A stretch of 64,000 nt of DNA from Myrica gale (taxonomy: Eukaryota > Streptophyta > Magnoliopsida > Fagales > Myricaceae). Made by a program: the position numbers and the translations under genes. Under the pieces are notes generated by a model. It was not told where the DNA came from. It did not search any database and saw only the letters and a program-made list of their open reading frames with translations. The first letter of the stretch is position 1; each line of letters opens with the position of its first letter. Below, piece by piece: positions 1 through 10,948 of the stretch. The stretch is taken from assembly GCA_963930655.1 (NCBI GenBank), contig OZ005610.1, forward strand, positions 7,817,001-7,881,000. The letters are read 5' to 3'.

Positions 1-606
1 CTAGTAAGCTTGGTCTTCAAGAAGAAAATGGTGTCATGAGAATCACAACAACCATGGAAGCAATCAATGAGAAGATACTCAGAATTTCTTCCTGGCACCT
101 CAAGACAAAGGCTACTTTGTTCTGAACGATGTTTTTAGATATGTTGAGGATGGGAAACAGGACATCGTTAACGATGTTGAAGCACCTCTTGCTTCGGACC
201 TTGAATCATCTCCAGTGCAAGAGAATCATGTTACTGAGCCAGAAACTGCGGAGTCAGGAGTTGTTGATGTGGAGGAAATGTATAATCCCCCTGAGAATGA
301 ACAAGCTTTTGTGGAGGAAGCACAGTTCCTGAGGTTGTTGTTGAAACTTCTGATGGATGGCAGATGGTGGCTGAATCCAACTCGAAAATTGAAAAAGTGC
401 CAAAGAAGTCCTATGCCTCTATTGTTAAGGTTTTGAAGGAGAATGCTGCTCCTTTTTCTTCTCCAACTCCTGCGCCAAGGAGGTCTGTTCCTAAGAGCCA
501 AGGGCAACCAGCGACTGCTGGACCTTCTCCTGCCCCCGTGTCTCCAACACCGGTTTCCAGCACAAATGCAGATGAAGACGGTGGTAACAAGGAATCTGAA
601 GCTTCT
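1..606 (+). pseudogene. G3BP-like NTF2-domain/RNA-binding protein fragment (broken)
   Basis: Translated pieces match plant G3BP-like proteins (NTF2-like domain, acidic linker, then RRM). The end of the NTF2 domain is visible from about 84 (FFLAPQDKGYFVLNDVFRY). It is followed by an acidic linker to about 325 and by the linker segment with KSYASIVK and a Pro-rich tail (about 326-606). The pieces lie in different frames. A deletion joins the early NTF2 helix (MEAINEKIL, about 52-80) directly to the FFLAPQ strand, removing the middle of the domain, and a frameshift lies near 323-328. No intron interrupts the stretch. Homology stops where an AT microsatellite begins (about 607), before any RRM. 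It may be a processed pseudogene or a TE-captured fragment. The upstream end lies outside the window. The family call is fairly sure; the origin is inferred. Confidence 0.75.
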
Positions 607-2694
607 CTCTATATATATATATATATAAAAAAGAAAGGGTGCGTGCGTTTAGGTGCGTTTAACGCTGTGGTGGCAGGTGGGAGAAACGGTGCTTCTTCGT
701 AGTCCTTTGAGGTGGCGAGATGGGTGACGTGGCGAAGGTGAGTCGAGTTTACAGTTAAAAAGCTTAAGGCCGACACACAAAAAGACTGAAATTAAAAGCA
801 CAAAAACTTTAGGGACTTAGATTATGCTTTACATTGTTTAGGGACTATATTTATTTTCATGAAAAGTACAGGGACCTAAAATGTATTTATCCCTTAAATA
901 ATTTGGAACTGCAAAAAGAGAAAGAGAGACGATACGGGTGGAATAAGGGCTTGGAGTGCTCCCTCCGGACTTAGGCGGTAGCTCGCACCTGCAGCTTGGC
1001 ATGGTTGGGTCCTTACGATACAACACAGATTTGACGGAGGTTAACAGATAGCTAAAGCATATCCTGACGGAGTTAGCGGTTGATGGTACAAAAAAAAAAT
1101 CTGCGTCTGACGGCGTGATATGTCAGGTTTGAATGACAGGAGCATGATACTGCTGCTTCTGCTCTCGGGTCAGGTCCGCCAGTTGTATTGATGACGTAGA
1201 AAATCCTGCAAGTTTTTCTTTTTGTTCACTTTTGCCCTTCTGGATAGGCAAATAATCGGTAAAACGGTTTCGTTTTATTTTTGGTCCTTTTGGATTTATC
1301 AAAAACCAATGTGGATTGTGGTTGTTGTGGATGCTGTCTCTTTTGGTTTCAGATATGAGAAAAACTGAATGGGGCTTCGGGGCAGTGCTGCTGGGCCCAG
1401 TGCAAAGCCTGTCTCTGTCTTTTCCCAAACAGACACTACTTTCCTTCTGACTCCAATTTGTCTGTGTTCTAAAAGTCCACTCTTTCTGTTCCTGTCTCTG
1501 TCTCTGTCTCTCTGACAGATCGCGATCGTCCAGTGGCAGGACCATAGTCAAACAACTTATACGGCCCTTCCACTCTGATTACTTTCGCAGCAGAGGCTTC
1601 GGGCCATTAAAACAAAATACAATCCTGAACCGTTGGATGAGTACAGCATCCGATTTACTTTGTACATTTAGGGGCAAGGCTTTGAGAATGAAGACTCGTT
1701 TGAGTCCACTCGTGGACTATAATTTTGAAGATAGTTCTATTCCTTTTCATCTTTTAATTTTTTTTAAAAAAGGTGCGCTTTTATATGGATCTCTTTACGC
1801 TATCATAGACGAGAAAGCGTTCTGAGTGGGGGCAATGCTAACATTGTTCCTAAGTAGAGTAACTGGGACAATTTGAGAGCCGCATAAGTTTGGGGTCCAA
1901 AGACACGGGCATCTATTCGCTCTCCCAAATTTCAAGTCCACTGGGTCGGAGAACATATTCTGATGGGAAAAATGATTAGAGGGGAATTGGGGAAATAGAA
2001 GAATCAAGTGAGTGATTTGAAGAATAAAGATAGCTGGTTTTTTAACATCTAAACCCATTTGGATAGTGGGTTCCGTGGATGCTCTCAAGCTCTTTCATAT
2101 CTGCCGGGAAAGGAGGAGAATCCCTTTAAAGGTGGGGTGCTAGAAGAAGCCTAGAATGGTACTAGGAGGTTGAAACTTGTGATTTTTAGTGCATAGTTGG
2201 ATACTTGGCCTTAACATCTCCTACAAAAATATTCATTGCCTCCAAGAAGTAGGAAAATGATGGACATGGCGGAATGTCCAACATCCATTTTAGTTATTTA
2301 AATCAATAATGCAAGGAATCAATAGTCCACCACACATTAGGTCAAATTCATGAACCCATGCAAAAAGTATTTCAACCCGCACAAGAGTCAGATTGCAAAG
2401 AGCCACCATTTGTCTGGGACTCGTACACTACTCAAAGAATGTCAAAACCTGCCTATGCTTGTAGTATTTAATAGAGAAAAAGGAACCTACTCTGAATATT
2501 TTTTTATTTGCATTAGTTTAATAGATAATTATAGTATGCTTACAAGACTCGTAATTCAAATTCTCTTGTTTCTATCAAAGATCTCAAAGTTTCGAAGAGA
2601 CTATATTTAACAAAAATAAATAAATTTCTGTGGTATAGAGTACTTTGTGTTATTTACATTGTTCAGAATGTGACGTTAATAACATATTTAAATG
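607..2694. other. Intergenic, no gene recognised
   Basis: It begins with an (AT)n microsatellite (about 608-627). The stretch around 805-895 (repeated 'agggact' motifs ending 'tttatccctt') resembles the end of a degenerate MULE-type MITE. A 142-codon open frame on the minus strand (1123-1551) is Gln/Arg/Lys/Ser-rich, has no recognisable domain and looks like chance coding in a purine-rich stretch. Nothing else is supported. Confidence 0.5.
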
Positions 2695-2885
2695 TGAAAA
2701 ATATGTTTAGACCCTAAAGAACATCTAGAGGGCATGAATAGGTGTTGTCACTTTATTTTTCTATGAATAGACAAATTTATAACAAGTCGAAAAAGAGTCC
2801 CATCTTGATCTAAAAAGTATTTAACAATCAGCAAATATCCAGCGGAATATTAAAATAAATATCAATTAGAAATAATAAATAAATC
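2695..2885 (-). repeat. LTR-end copy (left)
   Basis: Direct-repeat partner of 5509-5720 in the same orientation, starting TGAAAA. Similarity fades after about 190 bp. A 25-bp tandem duplication (unit starting gggaaacagacaagg) occurs nearby at 3081-3130. Confidence 0.65.
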
Positions 2886-4219
2886 ACAGGCCAAAACAAG
2901 AGATTTGATGACGAAGTGGAAAACCTTATCAAATGAACAAACCCTTGTTAATCACCAAGACAAGAATATGTTTACAATTTTTGACTCAACCTTAAAAAAT
3001 TAGACTCAAGCGTTCAAGAGTCTATGAAAGTAAACCTATTTCCTGAAACAATAATTCTCAAACAACCAACTAAAAATAATGGGAAACAGACAAGGAATTC
3101 ATTGAGGGAAACAGACAAGGAATTCATTGAAATAGTGAAATATACAACATTTACTTTCAAACAACCAAGTGACAAAGAATTTATTGAAATAGTGAAATAG
3201 AATAGAATCAGAGAGTATGCACTCCCCCTTAATCAATTCTCTTTCTTTTTGTCACGAATGGTCAAAGATAAAATTCAAATGAAAAATTATGACAATATTA
3301 AAAAAACCGATCATAGTGAAAGACAGTCAAAATCAAAGGACTTAGAGACATATAGAGGAACTCTCAAGAGCATGTAAGACAATATAAAAATACCTTACAT
3401 ACATGGATATCCATAATCATCGATTTCATGTCACACATCTCTATTTGGTTTTAGAGCTTTAATCAAAAGATTATCAAAAAGCAAATGTGTGTGATTAACG
3501 AAACATAATCCAAGAGACTTAAAGCCTTAAATTTGTGAGCAGGATTAAGGCTAACAAATGAAACCAGTTGTGAGAGGGAACAAAATCCAAAGAGTGAAAG
3601 ACAAACTCAATGCTACTAGGATCTGAAAAATTATATTGTTGTTCCCCCTAAACTTGTAAGCTCTTTTGCTTCTTTTTTTGTTTTCTTTTGCTTAGTTTTT
3701 TTTTTAATTGAGAATGATTTACTCTTTAGAGTACTATTTTTCTGTTGATAATTTATTTTCTTGAGGATCTAAAAATAAGGTCATCTAATTAGGGGTCAAT
3801 TCAAACAAAAGTAAATGAATCCAAGCACTTGTGATTGCCCCTACATCTCACACATGCGGCCAAATCTCATTCAATTATAAATGATGTGCACTATGATTGA
3901 TTGTACCAAAATACAATTGAAGATCATTTTAGATAACACCAAAGATAGATATGAGGCAATACTATCAAAACTTATATCAAATTATCAATCTAGACATAAG
4001 TTGATCAAATATTAAGAAATACATGCTTGAGAATCAAAACAATGTCAATTAGTCTAATGTGCTAACAAAACATGCACAAAAGTACAATTTTTTTAAAATA
4101 ATATCAAATCAATTTTTTAAAAAAACAAATCAAACAAAAATTCATAAATCATGACGAATCAAATAAATAATAAAAATAAATGTAGTCTACTTTAATGCAT
4201 GCAAGAACAAAAATACTTA

Positions 4220-4832
4220 GGGAGAAGAACACATATCAATAGCCTTCAAGTGATGCAATCTTCTTTTTGACTTCCTCAAGTTCGGCAATGAGATTGTCAT
4301 TCTCAAGCTGAACCTCGTGAAACTTCGCAAGAGTTATTTTGTTTACCTTGTGCAGGTTTAGGCTTTCCGTAAATAGCTGGTTATAAGCCTCTTATAAGCT
4401 TTCTTCAGCCTCAGGAACATCCTCTTATTTTTCCTTCAAATCACAACTGTTAATAGAAGATACAAAAGACACAAAAATTATCTTTTCGTCAGATGAGAAA
4501 GATTCCCTATCACTATTTGAACTTGATTCATCATAATTCAGCGTTGCATTCATGGTTTTTTCCCTTCGACTTACGATAATTTAGACATTCTTGTCAAACG
4601 TGTCCAAATCCTTGACATTCAAAACACTGAAAAGCTTGTCTCTTATCTCTTTTCTATAACTGTTGGAACTCTCATGAGGCATTTTAGCACCGTTGTTGAA
4701 TTTTCCTTTAATACCCTTGGATTTTAACAATTTTCTGAAATGTTTAACAAAAAGATCAAACTGCTCATCATCCAATGTTTCATCATCATCCTTAGAGACT
4801 GATTCATCTTTACTGGATGTAAGAGCAATTGA
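4220..4832 (-). pseudogene. Copia gag C-terminal part with zinc knuckle, broken
   Basis: Minus-strand continuation of the gag at 4834-5466. It carries a basic linker (4581-4775), then a CCHC zinc knuckle of form CX2CX4HX4C around 4590-4632 in another frame. An in-frame TGA falls between the His and the last Cys. Next come an acidic Ser-rich region (about 4470-4560) and a coiled-coil tail rich in Leu, Glu and Lys ending near 4220. At least two further in-frame stops interrupt this tail. Copia gag proteins package RNA and form virus-like particles; this one cannot make a complete protein. Confidence 0.65.
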
Positions 4833-4833
4833 C

Positions 4834-5466
4834 TTATTCTTTTTTTGGTTGAGGTAACGTCAATTCATAGGTCTGCAGGGAGCCAACTAACTCCTCAATC
4901 TTCATCGTGGTAAGATCTTTGCTTTCCTCTATTATAGTAACTTTAGCTTTGAATCTCTCAGGAAAATATCTTGTGACTTTTATCACAACTCTAACTTCCA
5001 AAATTCTTTCACCAAACATAAAAGATGAATTTACAATATCATTCAAGTTTGCGTAAAATTCATCAAACGTCTCATCATCCTTCATGCGGATTTCTTCGAA
5101 TATTGTCGTCAACATTTGAAGTTTTGAACTCTTCACTGTATTTGTACCTTCATGTGTTGTCTCCAAGATATTCCAAGCATCATAAATTATTTCACACATA
5201 GAAACACGTTTAAATTCTTCAGGAGAAATAGCCATAAATATAGGTAGTCCTTTACTTTTAAAATTAGTTTCACGTACCTCTTCGTTGGACCAAGTACTAG
5301 CATCTTTGGGAACATCACTAGTGGATGAAATTTTCCATTCTTTACTACAAGAAATCAAAATATATTCTTTCATTGATTTTAGAAAAGCTCTCATACAAAC
5401 TTTCCAATAGACATAGTTGCTTCCATTGAAATATGGAGGCACAGACAAATATTGACTTTGATGCAT
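4834..5466 (-). pseudogene. Copia gag N-terminal part (DUF4219/UBN2-like)
   Basis: A 210-residue open frame starting MHQSQYLSVPPYFNGSNYVY. It has the YWK...FLKS DUF4219 start (residues about 10-35), then a UBN2-like helical region (TVKSSKLQMLTTIFEEIRMK, then a DDETFDEFY segment). This is the usual gag head of plant Copia elements with separate gag and pol. The start ATG lies about 30 bp downstream of the primer-binding site (minus strand), as expected. The frame closes near 4834 at the basic region preceding the zinc knuckle, which continues in another frame, so a frameshift or stop separates them. It is listed as part of a dead element. Confidence 0.75.
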
Positions 5467-5508
5467 CTAGACGTGGGTCAAGGATCGAAATCAGGCTCTG
5501 ATACCAAT

Positions 5509-5720
5509 TGAAAACTTGTTTAGACCCTAAAAAGACCTAGATGGGGTGAATAGGTGTTGCTAGGTGTTGGTACTTTCTTTTTCTTTGAATAGACAAATTT
5601 AGAACAAGTACTAAAAGAGTCTCATCTAGATCTGAAAAATATTTAATAATCAACAAATATGCAACAGAATATTAAAACAAATATCAAAGAAAAATATCAA
5701 TCACAAATAATAAATTAATC
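5509..5720 (-). repeat. LTR-end copy (right), next to primer-binding site
   Basis: Starts TGAAAAC at 5509, two bases from the primer-binding site. The LTR probably continues to about 6490, because the DNA to its right (about 5720-6480) is AT-rich, intergenic-like and has no other explanation, but the left copy does not match it there. Confidence 0.6.
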
Positions 5721-6490
5721 ACGCGTCGATGACTCTGACACGGGCAACATTCAGTTGCTTGACTCTGACAATCCCGAAATAATAATCTCGGTAATCTAAC
5801 CTAGACCCGCTCCCTTACGGTTAACCTTCAGCCTTCTTAGGTTCTTCTTGTAAATCTCTTCAACACCGGTAACTCCGGCTACCAATCTCCTTAAGCTCTC
5901 TGAATGCTTCTCATAGGAGGTTGGTTTCAATAGTGATTGATGTAGGAGAGAGAAAATGTAAACACTTTAAGTGCAAAGGTCTCAAAAGAATATTTATCTC
6001 AAGCATAAGAGCTTGGGTAAAGAGTTTGGACATTTTTCTTACGGTTTAAATAGAAAAGAATAAAGAAATTTGAAATCTGGAATTTTAGCTCGAGTCAAGC
6101 TAAGGCGAAATACACTGTATGAAAAAGTGGCAATTTAGCTCGAGCCAAGCTAGGGTAAAGATCTTATTACAGAGATACACTTGATAAATTTTAAGAACGA
6201 ATCACACTTTACGAATTTGAACTCCTCTTTCAAAATTCGAACGCTTTTCATATTTATTTTCGTGATTCAAATGCTTTCCAATTCAAATCTTCGTAATTCA
6301 AACGTTTTTTAATCCTAATATTCTTAAGAGACATCTTGAACGCTTAAAAAAACTATTCTCTAAATTACAATTCAAATTTTGAAATGGAATTTATCCATAA
6401 TATTAACAAAATAAATAAAACGTATATATCAAAATGGTTAAAATTTTGAAACGAATATGTACATAACATTAACAAAATGGATAAAATGTA

Positions 6491-7175
6491 GGGTTAATGT
6501 CCTTTTTAGTCCCTAGGTTTTGGGGCGGTGTTCGTTTTAATCCCTAGGTTTTATTTTTGTTCAAAACAGTCTCTAGGTTATTTATGTTTGTCTTTTTAGT
6601 CATTCCGTCCAATTCCGTCACTCCCGAGCCCAGTCAGCTAACGGCGGGACACGTCACACCCAATAGAATATTGCCGCGTGTACTAATTTTTTTTTTAAAA
6701 AAATTTCCACATGGTTAAAAAAAAAAAAAACAAGGGAGATACCCCGTGGCCACCACCGAACGGGGAGCCCAGATTTGGGCTCCCCGTCGACGGGGGTGGC
6801 CGGGGGCACTCACCCCGGCGACGGGGAGCCCAGATCTGGGCTCCCCGTCTGTCCACCCCCGTTCGCGCGAGGGTGGCCTCCCTGGCCACCACCGAGCGAC
6901 GGGGAGGTGGCCACGGGAACATCCTTTGGTTTTTTTTTTTTTTAAACCATGTGGAAATTTTTTTTAAAAAAAAAAAAAATTAGTACACGTGGCAATATTC
7001 TATTGGGTGTGACGTGTCCCGCCGTTAGCTGGCTGAGCTCGGGAGTGATGGAATTGGACGGAAGGACTAAAAAGACAAACGTAAGTAACCTAGGGACTGT
7101 TTTGAACAAAAATAAAACCTAGGGATTAAAAAGAATACCGCCCCAAAATCTAGGGACTAAAAAGGACATTAACCC
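6491..7175. mobile_element. Mutator-type foldback MITE, 685 bp
   Basis: Very long terminal inverted repeats of about 220-230 bp start GGGTTAATGTCC and end GGACATTAACCC. The arms include the phrases 'tttttagtccctagg' and its complement, and 'cacgtcacacccaatagaatattg' in inverted form. A perfect 9-bp target duplication TAAAATGTA flanks it (6482-6490 and 7176-7184), the Mutator-superfamily signature. The central 180 bp is strikingly GC-rich, unlike its AT-rich surroundings, and contains two 24-bp palindromes (6762-6785 and 6823-6846) with shared halves GGGGAGCCCA. No transposase is present, so it is non-autonomous. Open frames across the core are by-products of the inverted repeats. Confidence 0.9.
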
Positions 7176-7184
7176 TAAAATGTA

Positions 7185-7801
7185 TATAAAAGTCAGTAGG
7201 GATATAATTCAATTGGTACTATTTACTGATTTATTAATTTAAATTTGAGTCAGAATATAAATTAAAATTATTTGCGAAAAAGTATGAAATAAATGAGATT
7301 GAGACCGTACAATAACATCAATAACAAAAACAAAATCGACATTTCGAGAGAATCACACTGCATGATCAGACTAGTTGTCGGTTGTCCTCTCCCCTGCTGT
7401 TTAAAAAAAACCTTCAATTAAAAGAATTATTGTGGTGCGGCCATTATTACGATGAAGCATTGAGGCTACGCCACAGAGAGAAAGCTACGTAGAAACCCGC
7501 AATGATGGGCTATATTTGCAGTAAAGCCTATATCCGATGGGCTCAGGCCCTTGTAAATCCCCCCGTCTTGGGAGTTGGGGACATTGATGGCTGATTGACC
7601 GAAACGATTCCGAGTTCATCTTCATCCTCGAATGACCCATTTGTATCGGCTTGCAAGTTGCAATGATGATAAGAATGATGGATTATTGTCACCCATGTCT
7701 ATAAGCAAAATAGAGTACGCGGTTAAGAAAGGTCACATCTGTCCACAGGGCCCCAGTTTGTTGAGTGAAATTTTAAACACAGAGTGAAAAGTACCGCTAA
7801 T
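7185..7801. other. Intergenic, nothing recognised
   Basis: No open frame of note, no splice-consistent homology and no repeat structure was seen. Positions 7794-7801 (CCGCTAAT) form the left target duplication of the next element. Confidence 0.5.
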
Positions 7802-9155
7802 TAGGGCTCCAAAATGCTGTCGAAAAATTTCGGTGGCACCGGTACTAGCACTAATATCGGTATCGAGTTTTTAATTTTTAGTCTAACCGGTGTCGGCATA
7901 GATTTTATTTTTTAAAAAAATCGGCGGTTCCCGGTTTAACTGGCACCGGGTTTCCCGGTGTAGGTTAAATTGATAATTTTTTTTTAGTTTAGTTTTTACT
8001 CAATAGTTCAAACTTTAGTTTCACCTCAAGACGTAGTATTCTAGAAGCAAGACAATGTTTACTCAATAGTTTAGTTTCACCTAAATATTTGAGATTTGTT
8101 GTTGGTTTTGTCTAATCAAATGCTTACATTCAAGTTACCAAGAAGTTTGCTAGCAGAATGAACTAGTTATTTAGAATTTTGGTAGAAAAAATTACAAATT
8201 TATTTTATTTAGAAGGGTATATATGAAGTCATTGGAATCATAATTAAAGAGTTTAATGTCAAACTTTGATAAGTACATCGCATAATATAAGTCAAGAGGT
8301 CGAGATTCTACCACAAAAAATTTTAAATCAATGTATTAGTTTAAGAGTTTTTATGAAATGTTAACAAATTGTCTAAATTTCTAAATTGACAAATCACTAT
8401 TAACTTTATACCATGCTTGAAAAATCAGTCACTCAATTACATTTTAGTTCAAAAATTCAGATAAAGTCATCACGTTTGACTAGCGTTTGACAAGCGCTCG
8501 ATCGCCCTTTGAAAAAATTCAGACAGAGTCATCACGTTTGTCTAGCGTTAGACAAGCGCATCACGTTTGTCTAGCGTTAGACAAGCGCTCGAGCGCTTAG
8601 TGCAAATTTCAGACAGAAACATAAGCGCTCGACGAGCGTTTGACCCGCGCTCGAGCGGCTTAAAAAATTGCTGAATTTTTGGATTTTCCTTGTGAAACCA
8701 AGGGAAACCCTTCTAGGTTTTTAACATATTTTAAAATTGTTATTGATTTGTTAATTAGAGGAAAAATACATATTCTCCCTTCTAAGTGTTGTTAAGGTCT
8801 AAACTTGATTTTTCAAAAGGTAATAGTTTCTACTTACAGTGACGTCTCTATTACTTTGGATTTTAAATTCTCATCTTATCTTTTAAGATGATCTTTAATT
8901 TTATTGATTTTGGAATTTGGATTTCATTAGTTTAGATTTTATTGATATGAGATTAATGGACCAAAAGAAAAAAGAAAAAATACATTGGGCCAAGTGCGTA
9001 AAATGCTAAAAAAATTGCTCAATATTAATGTAGGATAACCGAAAACCGCCACCGCTAAACCGCCACCGTTAAGGGCCGGTTTTTGCCCTTAACGGTATTG
9101 GTATAGGTGACAATTTTTTCAAAACCGGCATCTACACCGGGGTTGTGCAGCCCTA
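7802..9155. mobile_element. hAT-type non-autonomous element (1354 bp)
   Basis: Short terminal inverted repeats TAGGGCTCCAAA and (complement of the right end) TAGGGCTGCACAA. Flanks are CCGCTAAT (7794-7801) and CTGCTAAC (9156-9163), an 8-bp duplication with 6 of 8 matches, as expected for an older hAT insertion. Subterminal regions at both ends are full of ACCGGT/CCGGT-type motifs, which in hAT elements are typical transposase-binding repeats. No transposase reading frame is visible. The middle (8469-8680) contains a 29-bp tandem repeat and AGCGCTCGAGCGC-type palindromes. Confidence 0.75.
8469..8660. repeat. 29-bp direct repeats with AGCGCTCGAGCGC palindromes
   Basis: Units beginning ATCACGTTTG and ending GACAAGCGC occur at 8469-8497, 8531-8559 and 8560-8588. 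The last two are exactly adjacent. Degenerate forms with CTCGAGCG follow to about 8660. They lie inside the 7802-9155 hAT element. Confidence 0.7.
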
Positions 9156-9163
9156 CTGCTAAC

Positions 9164-9416
9164 TAAGGGTGGGTAACATATTCCAACCAAAATTCAATAA
9201 AAGTATGTCACATAGTCAATAATCATCTTAAGTCTCAACTATGAGTGGTTAACGGTAGTGTAGGTGACGGTTTGACGAAAACCGTCACCACAATTGACGG
9301 AATGACATATTTGACACCGCCACCGCACAATAACCGCCCTTACCGGTGACGGTACTTGTAGCGGTGACGGTTTTAGTGGTTAAAACGGTCACCGCCGGTA
9401 TAAATAAACACCCCTA
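9164..9416. mobile_element. hAT-type MITE (253 bp) inserted in the target duplication of its neighbour
   Basis: Ends TAAGGGTGGGTAA and (complement of the right end) TAGGGGTGTTTAT. It is flanked by a perfect 8-bp duplication CTGCTAAC at 9156-9163 and 9417-9424. The left copy is also the right target duplication of the 7802-9155 element, so this copy landed exactly beside it. The subterminal DNA is rich in CCGTCACC/GGTGACGG motifs in both orientations. Confidence 0.85.
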
Positions 9417-9424
9417 CTGCTAAC

Positions 9425-10178
9425 GGGGCTGACAGCTCTAACGCCACTTTTAGTTTTGTTTTCAACTTATTATTATTATTTTTTTGTATTTTTCCTCCGT
9501 ATCTGGCTTGTTCTTCCGGCTTTCATACTTGCGCCACCGTGTGAGAAGTGAAAACCATCTCACTGGAGCTTGTCCCTCTGCCTGAGGAAAAAGTAAGTGA
9601 AACTCTGAAAGATGAAGGGGGTGCTGCATGCTGTCAAGAATGATAATGCCAAGGCCAACCCCAAGAAAGTTACAGCCTCCAGTGAAGAATCACCGATTTT
9701 TAATTCATTTTGAACGAGGCAAGAAACAATTATTTTTGGATCCCTATTCTCTCCATTCCTACTCTTATAGGCCTCACTTTAGAATAATGGGGAAAGGAGA
9801 TGAATTGCTGGAACGCATATCAACGACAATAGAATTCTTCTTCGTACAAAACTCTCCCTCAACCTCTCTGTTCCCCTGCTCCTTCATTTGAAGGGGGTGT
9901 ACATCCTGGGTTAAGAAAGTTTCCATAATCCTTTGGCACTCTTTTACACATCTTCATCGACTTCAAAATAAAACCTGCATATCTTGAGAGTTCTTCATAA
10001 AATTGCAACCAACCGACCTTGTAAAATTTGATTAAAAAAAACTAGCACGAATATGAAGTGAACTTGATCAACAATGAACTCAAAATCAAATTTTGTAAAG
10101 GAGCAGAGCTTAACAGAACAGAGACAGAAATCATGCTTCACTTTGTAAACGCTCGCTACCACTGGCTCAAGCCACGCC
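9425..10178. other. Intergenic; possible upstream region of the GH17 remnant
   Basis: A short ATG frame at 9612-9713 (33 codons, Lys/Asn-rich) follows a GT-rich 5' region, but no family is recognised and it is not called as a gene. No TE ends were seen. Confidence 0.4.
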
Positions 10179-10690
10179 ATGGCCATAACCCACCTTCACC
10201 TTCCATTCGGCCTCCTCCTTCTGCTCAACCCGTTGCCAAACGTTAATGGTGTCGACATTAACTTTGGCGCTCTTGGAAACAACCATCCCTCACCCAAGAA
10301 AGTAGCCCAACTCCTCCAGTCCACTCTCATCGACAAGGTCAATATCTACGACACCAACCCAGAGATTCTCCAAGCCTTTTCCAACACCGACATCGACCTC
10401 ATCGTTGCAGTCGAGAACTACCACGTCTCCAACATCAACAACGACGCCTCCACCGCAGACGAGTGGCTTGCCTCCTGTGTTGTGCCTTTCATTCCGGCCA
10501 CTTCCATTGTTGTATTTGTTGCCATTTGCGTAGGTAACGAGTATTTAACTACAAACGATGAGAAGGTCGAACCTAACGAGGGCTCCAAGCCATACAGAAC
10601 ATAGACAAAAAAAAATCAAACTCGATATCGAAACCTTGGCCCATAACCGGGCTCAGCTCAACATCTATTCTTTTCAAACTACAGAGCAGC
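10179..10690 (+). pseudogene. Truncated GH17 glucan endo-1,3-beta-glucosidase
   Basis: The open frame 10179-10604 (141 aa) starts with a signal peptide (MAITHLHLPFGLLLLLNPLP) and continues into the GH17 N-terminal barrel. It shows VDINFGALGNN, PSPKKVAQLL, the KVNIYDTNPEIL strand, DLIVAVENYHVSN and VGNEYLTTNDEK. The Glu in VGNEYL is the family proton donor and is retained. Three lesions are seen. A few extra residues (VVFVAIC) sit before VGNEYL. A frameshift near 10575-10585 leaves the expected AIQNID in another frame. Homology then fades by about 10690, so the second half with the catalytic nucleophile is missing. A MITE sits immediately downstream (10705). GH17 enzymes are secreted and cleave callose-type glucans; this copy cannot be active. 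Confidence 0.85.
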
Positions 10691-10704
10691 TTGGCAGTCG
10701 AGCC

Positions 10705-10948
10705 GGGAACGGATTCCCTCCGAAAGAGTGATTTTCAAAGGCTACCAAAGGCATGGTCCAAATTAAAAAAGAAACAAATCAACGGTTATGATAAGTACAC
10801 CTCATTTAATGAATAGAACAAGTCATTTTTAGTCTTTTTTTCATTAAATGATATGAACATATATTAACCGTTGATTTGTTTCTTTTTTAATCTGGACCAT
10901 GTCTTTGGTAGCCTTTGGAAATCTCTCTTTCTGAGGGAATCCATACCC
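10705..10948. mobile_element. MULE-type MITE, 244 bp
   Basis: Terminal inverted repeats of about 85 bp start GGGAACGGATTCCCTC and end GAGGGAATCCATACCC. The inner parts 'aaagaaacaaatcaacgg' and its complement pair closely. Flanks AGTCGAGCC (10696-10704) and ATTCGAGCC (10949-10957) match in 8 of 9 bases, a Mutator-like duplication. A second, half-length copy of the same family lies at 19673-19760. Confidence 0.85.

Larger units (their letters stand above)
2695..6490 (-). mobile_element. Decayed Copia-type LTR retrotransposon, gag only, no pol
   Basis: The element reads on the minus strand. Two direct copies of an LTR end, both starting TGAAAA and continuing with 'tgtttagaccctaa', lie at 2695-2885 and 5509-5720. 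Beside the right copy is a primer-binding site complementary to initiator Met-tRNA (TGGTATCAGAGCC on the minus strand, about 5493-5505). Leftward come a Copia gag (UBN2-type) open frame, a CCHC zinc knuckle broken by a stop, and a coiled-coil gag tail. No protease, integrase, RT or RNase H is visible between the gag tail (about 4220) and the left LTR. A sequence like the 'acaaaaagaaagag...gggggag' tail of SIRE/Tork-type elements is present near 3225-3260 (minus). The two LTRs agree for only about 190 bp, so one is rearranged. The outer right end is uncertain because a MITE sits at 6491. Confidence 0.7.

Noticed and set aside
1123..1551. 142-codon minus-strand frame as a gene
   Set aside because: Low-complexity Gln/Arg/Lys content, no domain, no splice or conservation signal visible.
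6695..6983. Pro/Arg-rich frames in the GC-rich core of the foldback MITE
   Set aside because: They are mirror images produced by inverted repeats inside a TE and have no independent support.
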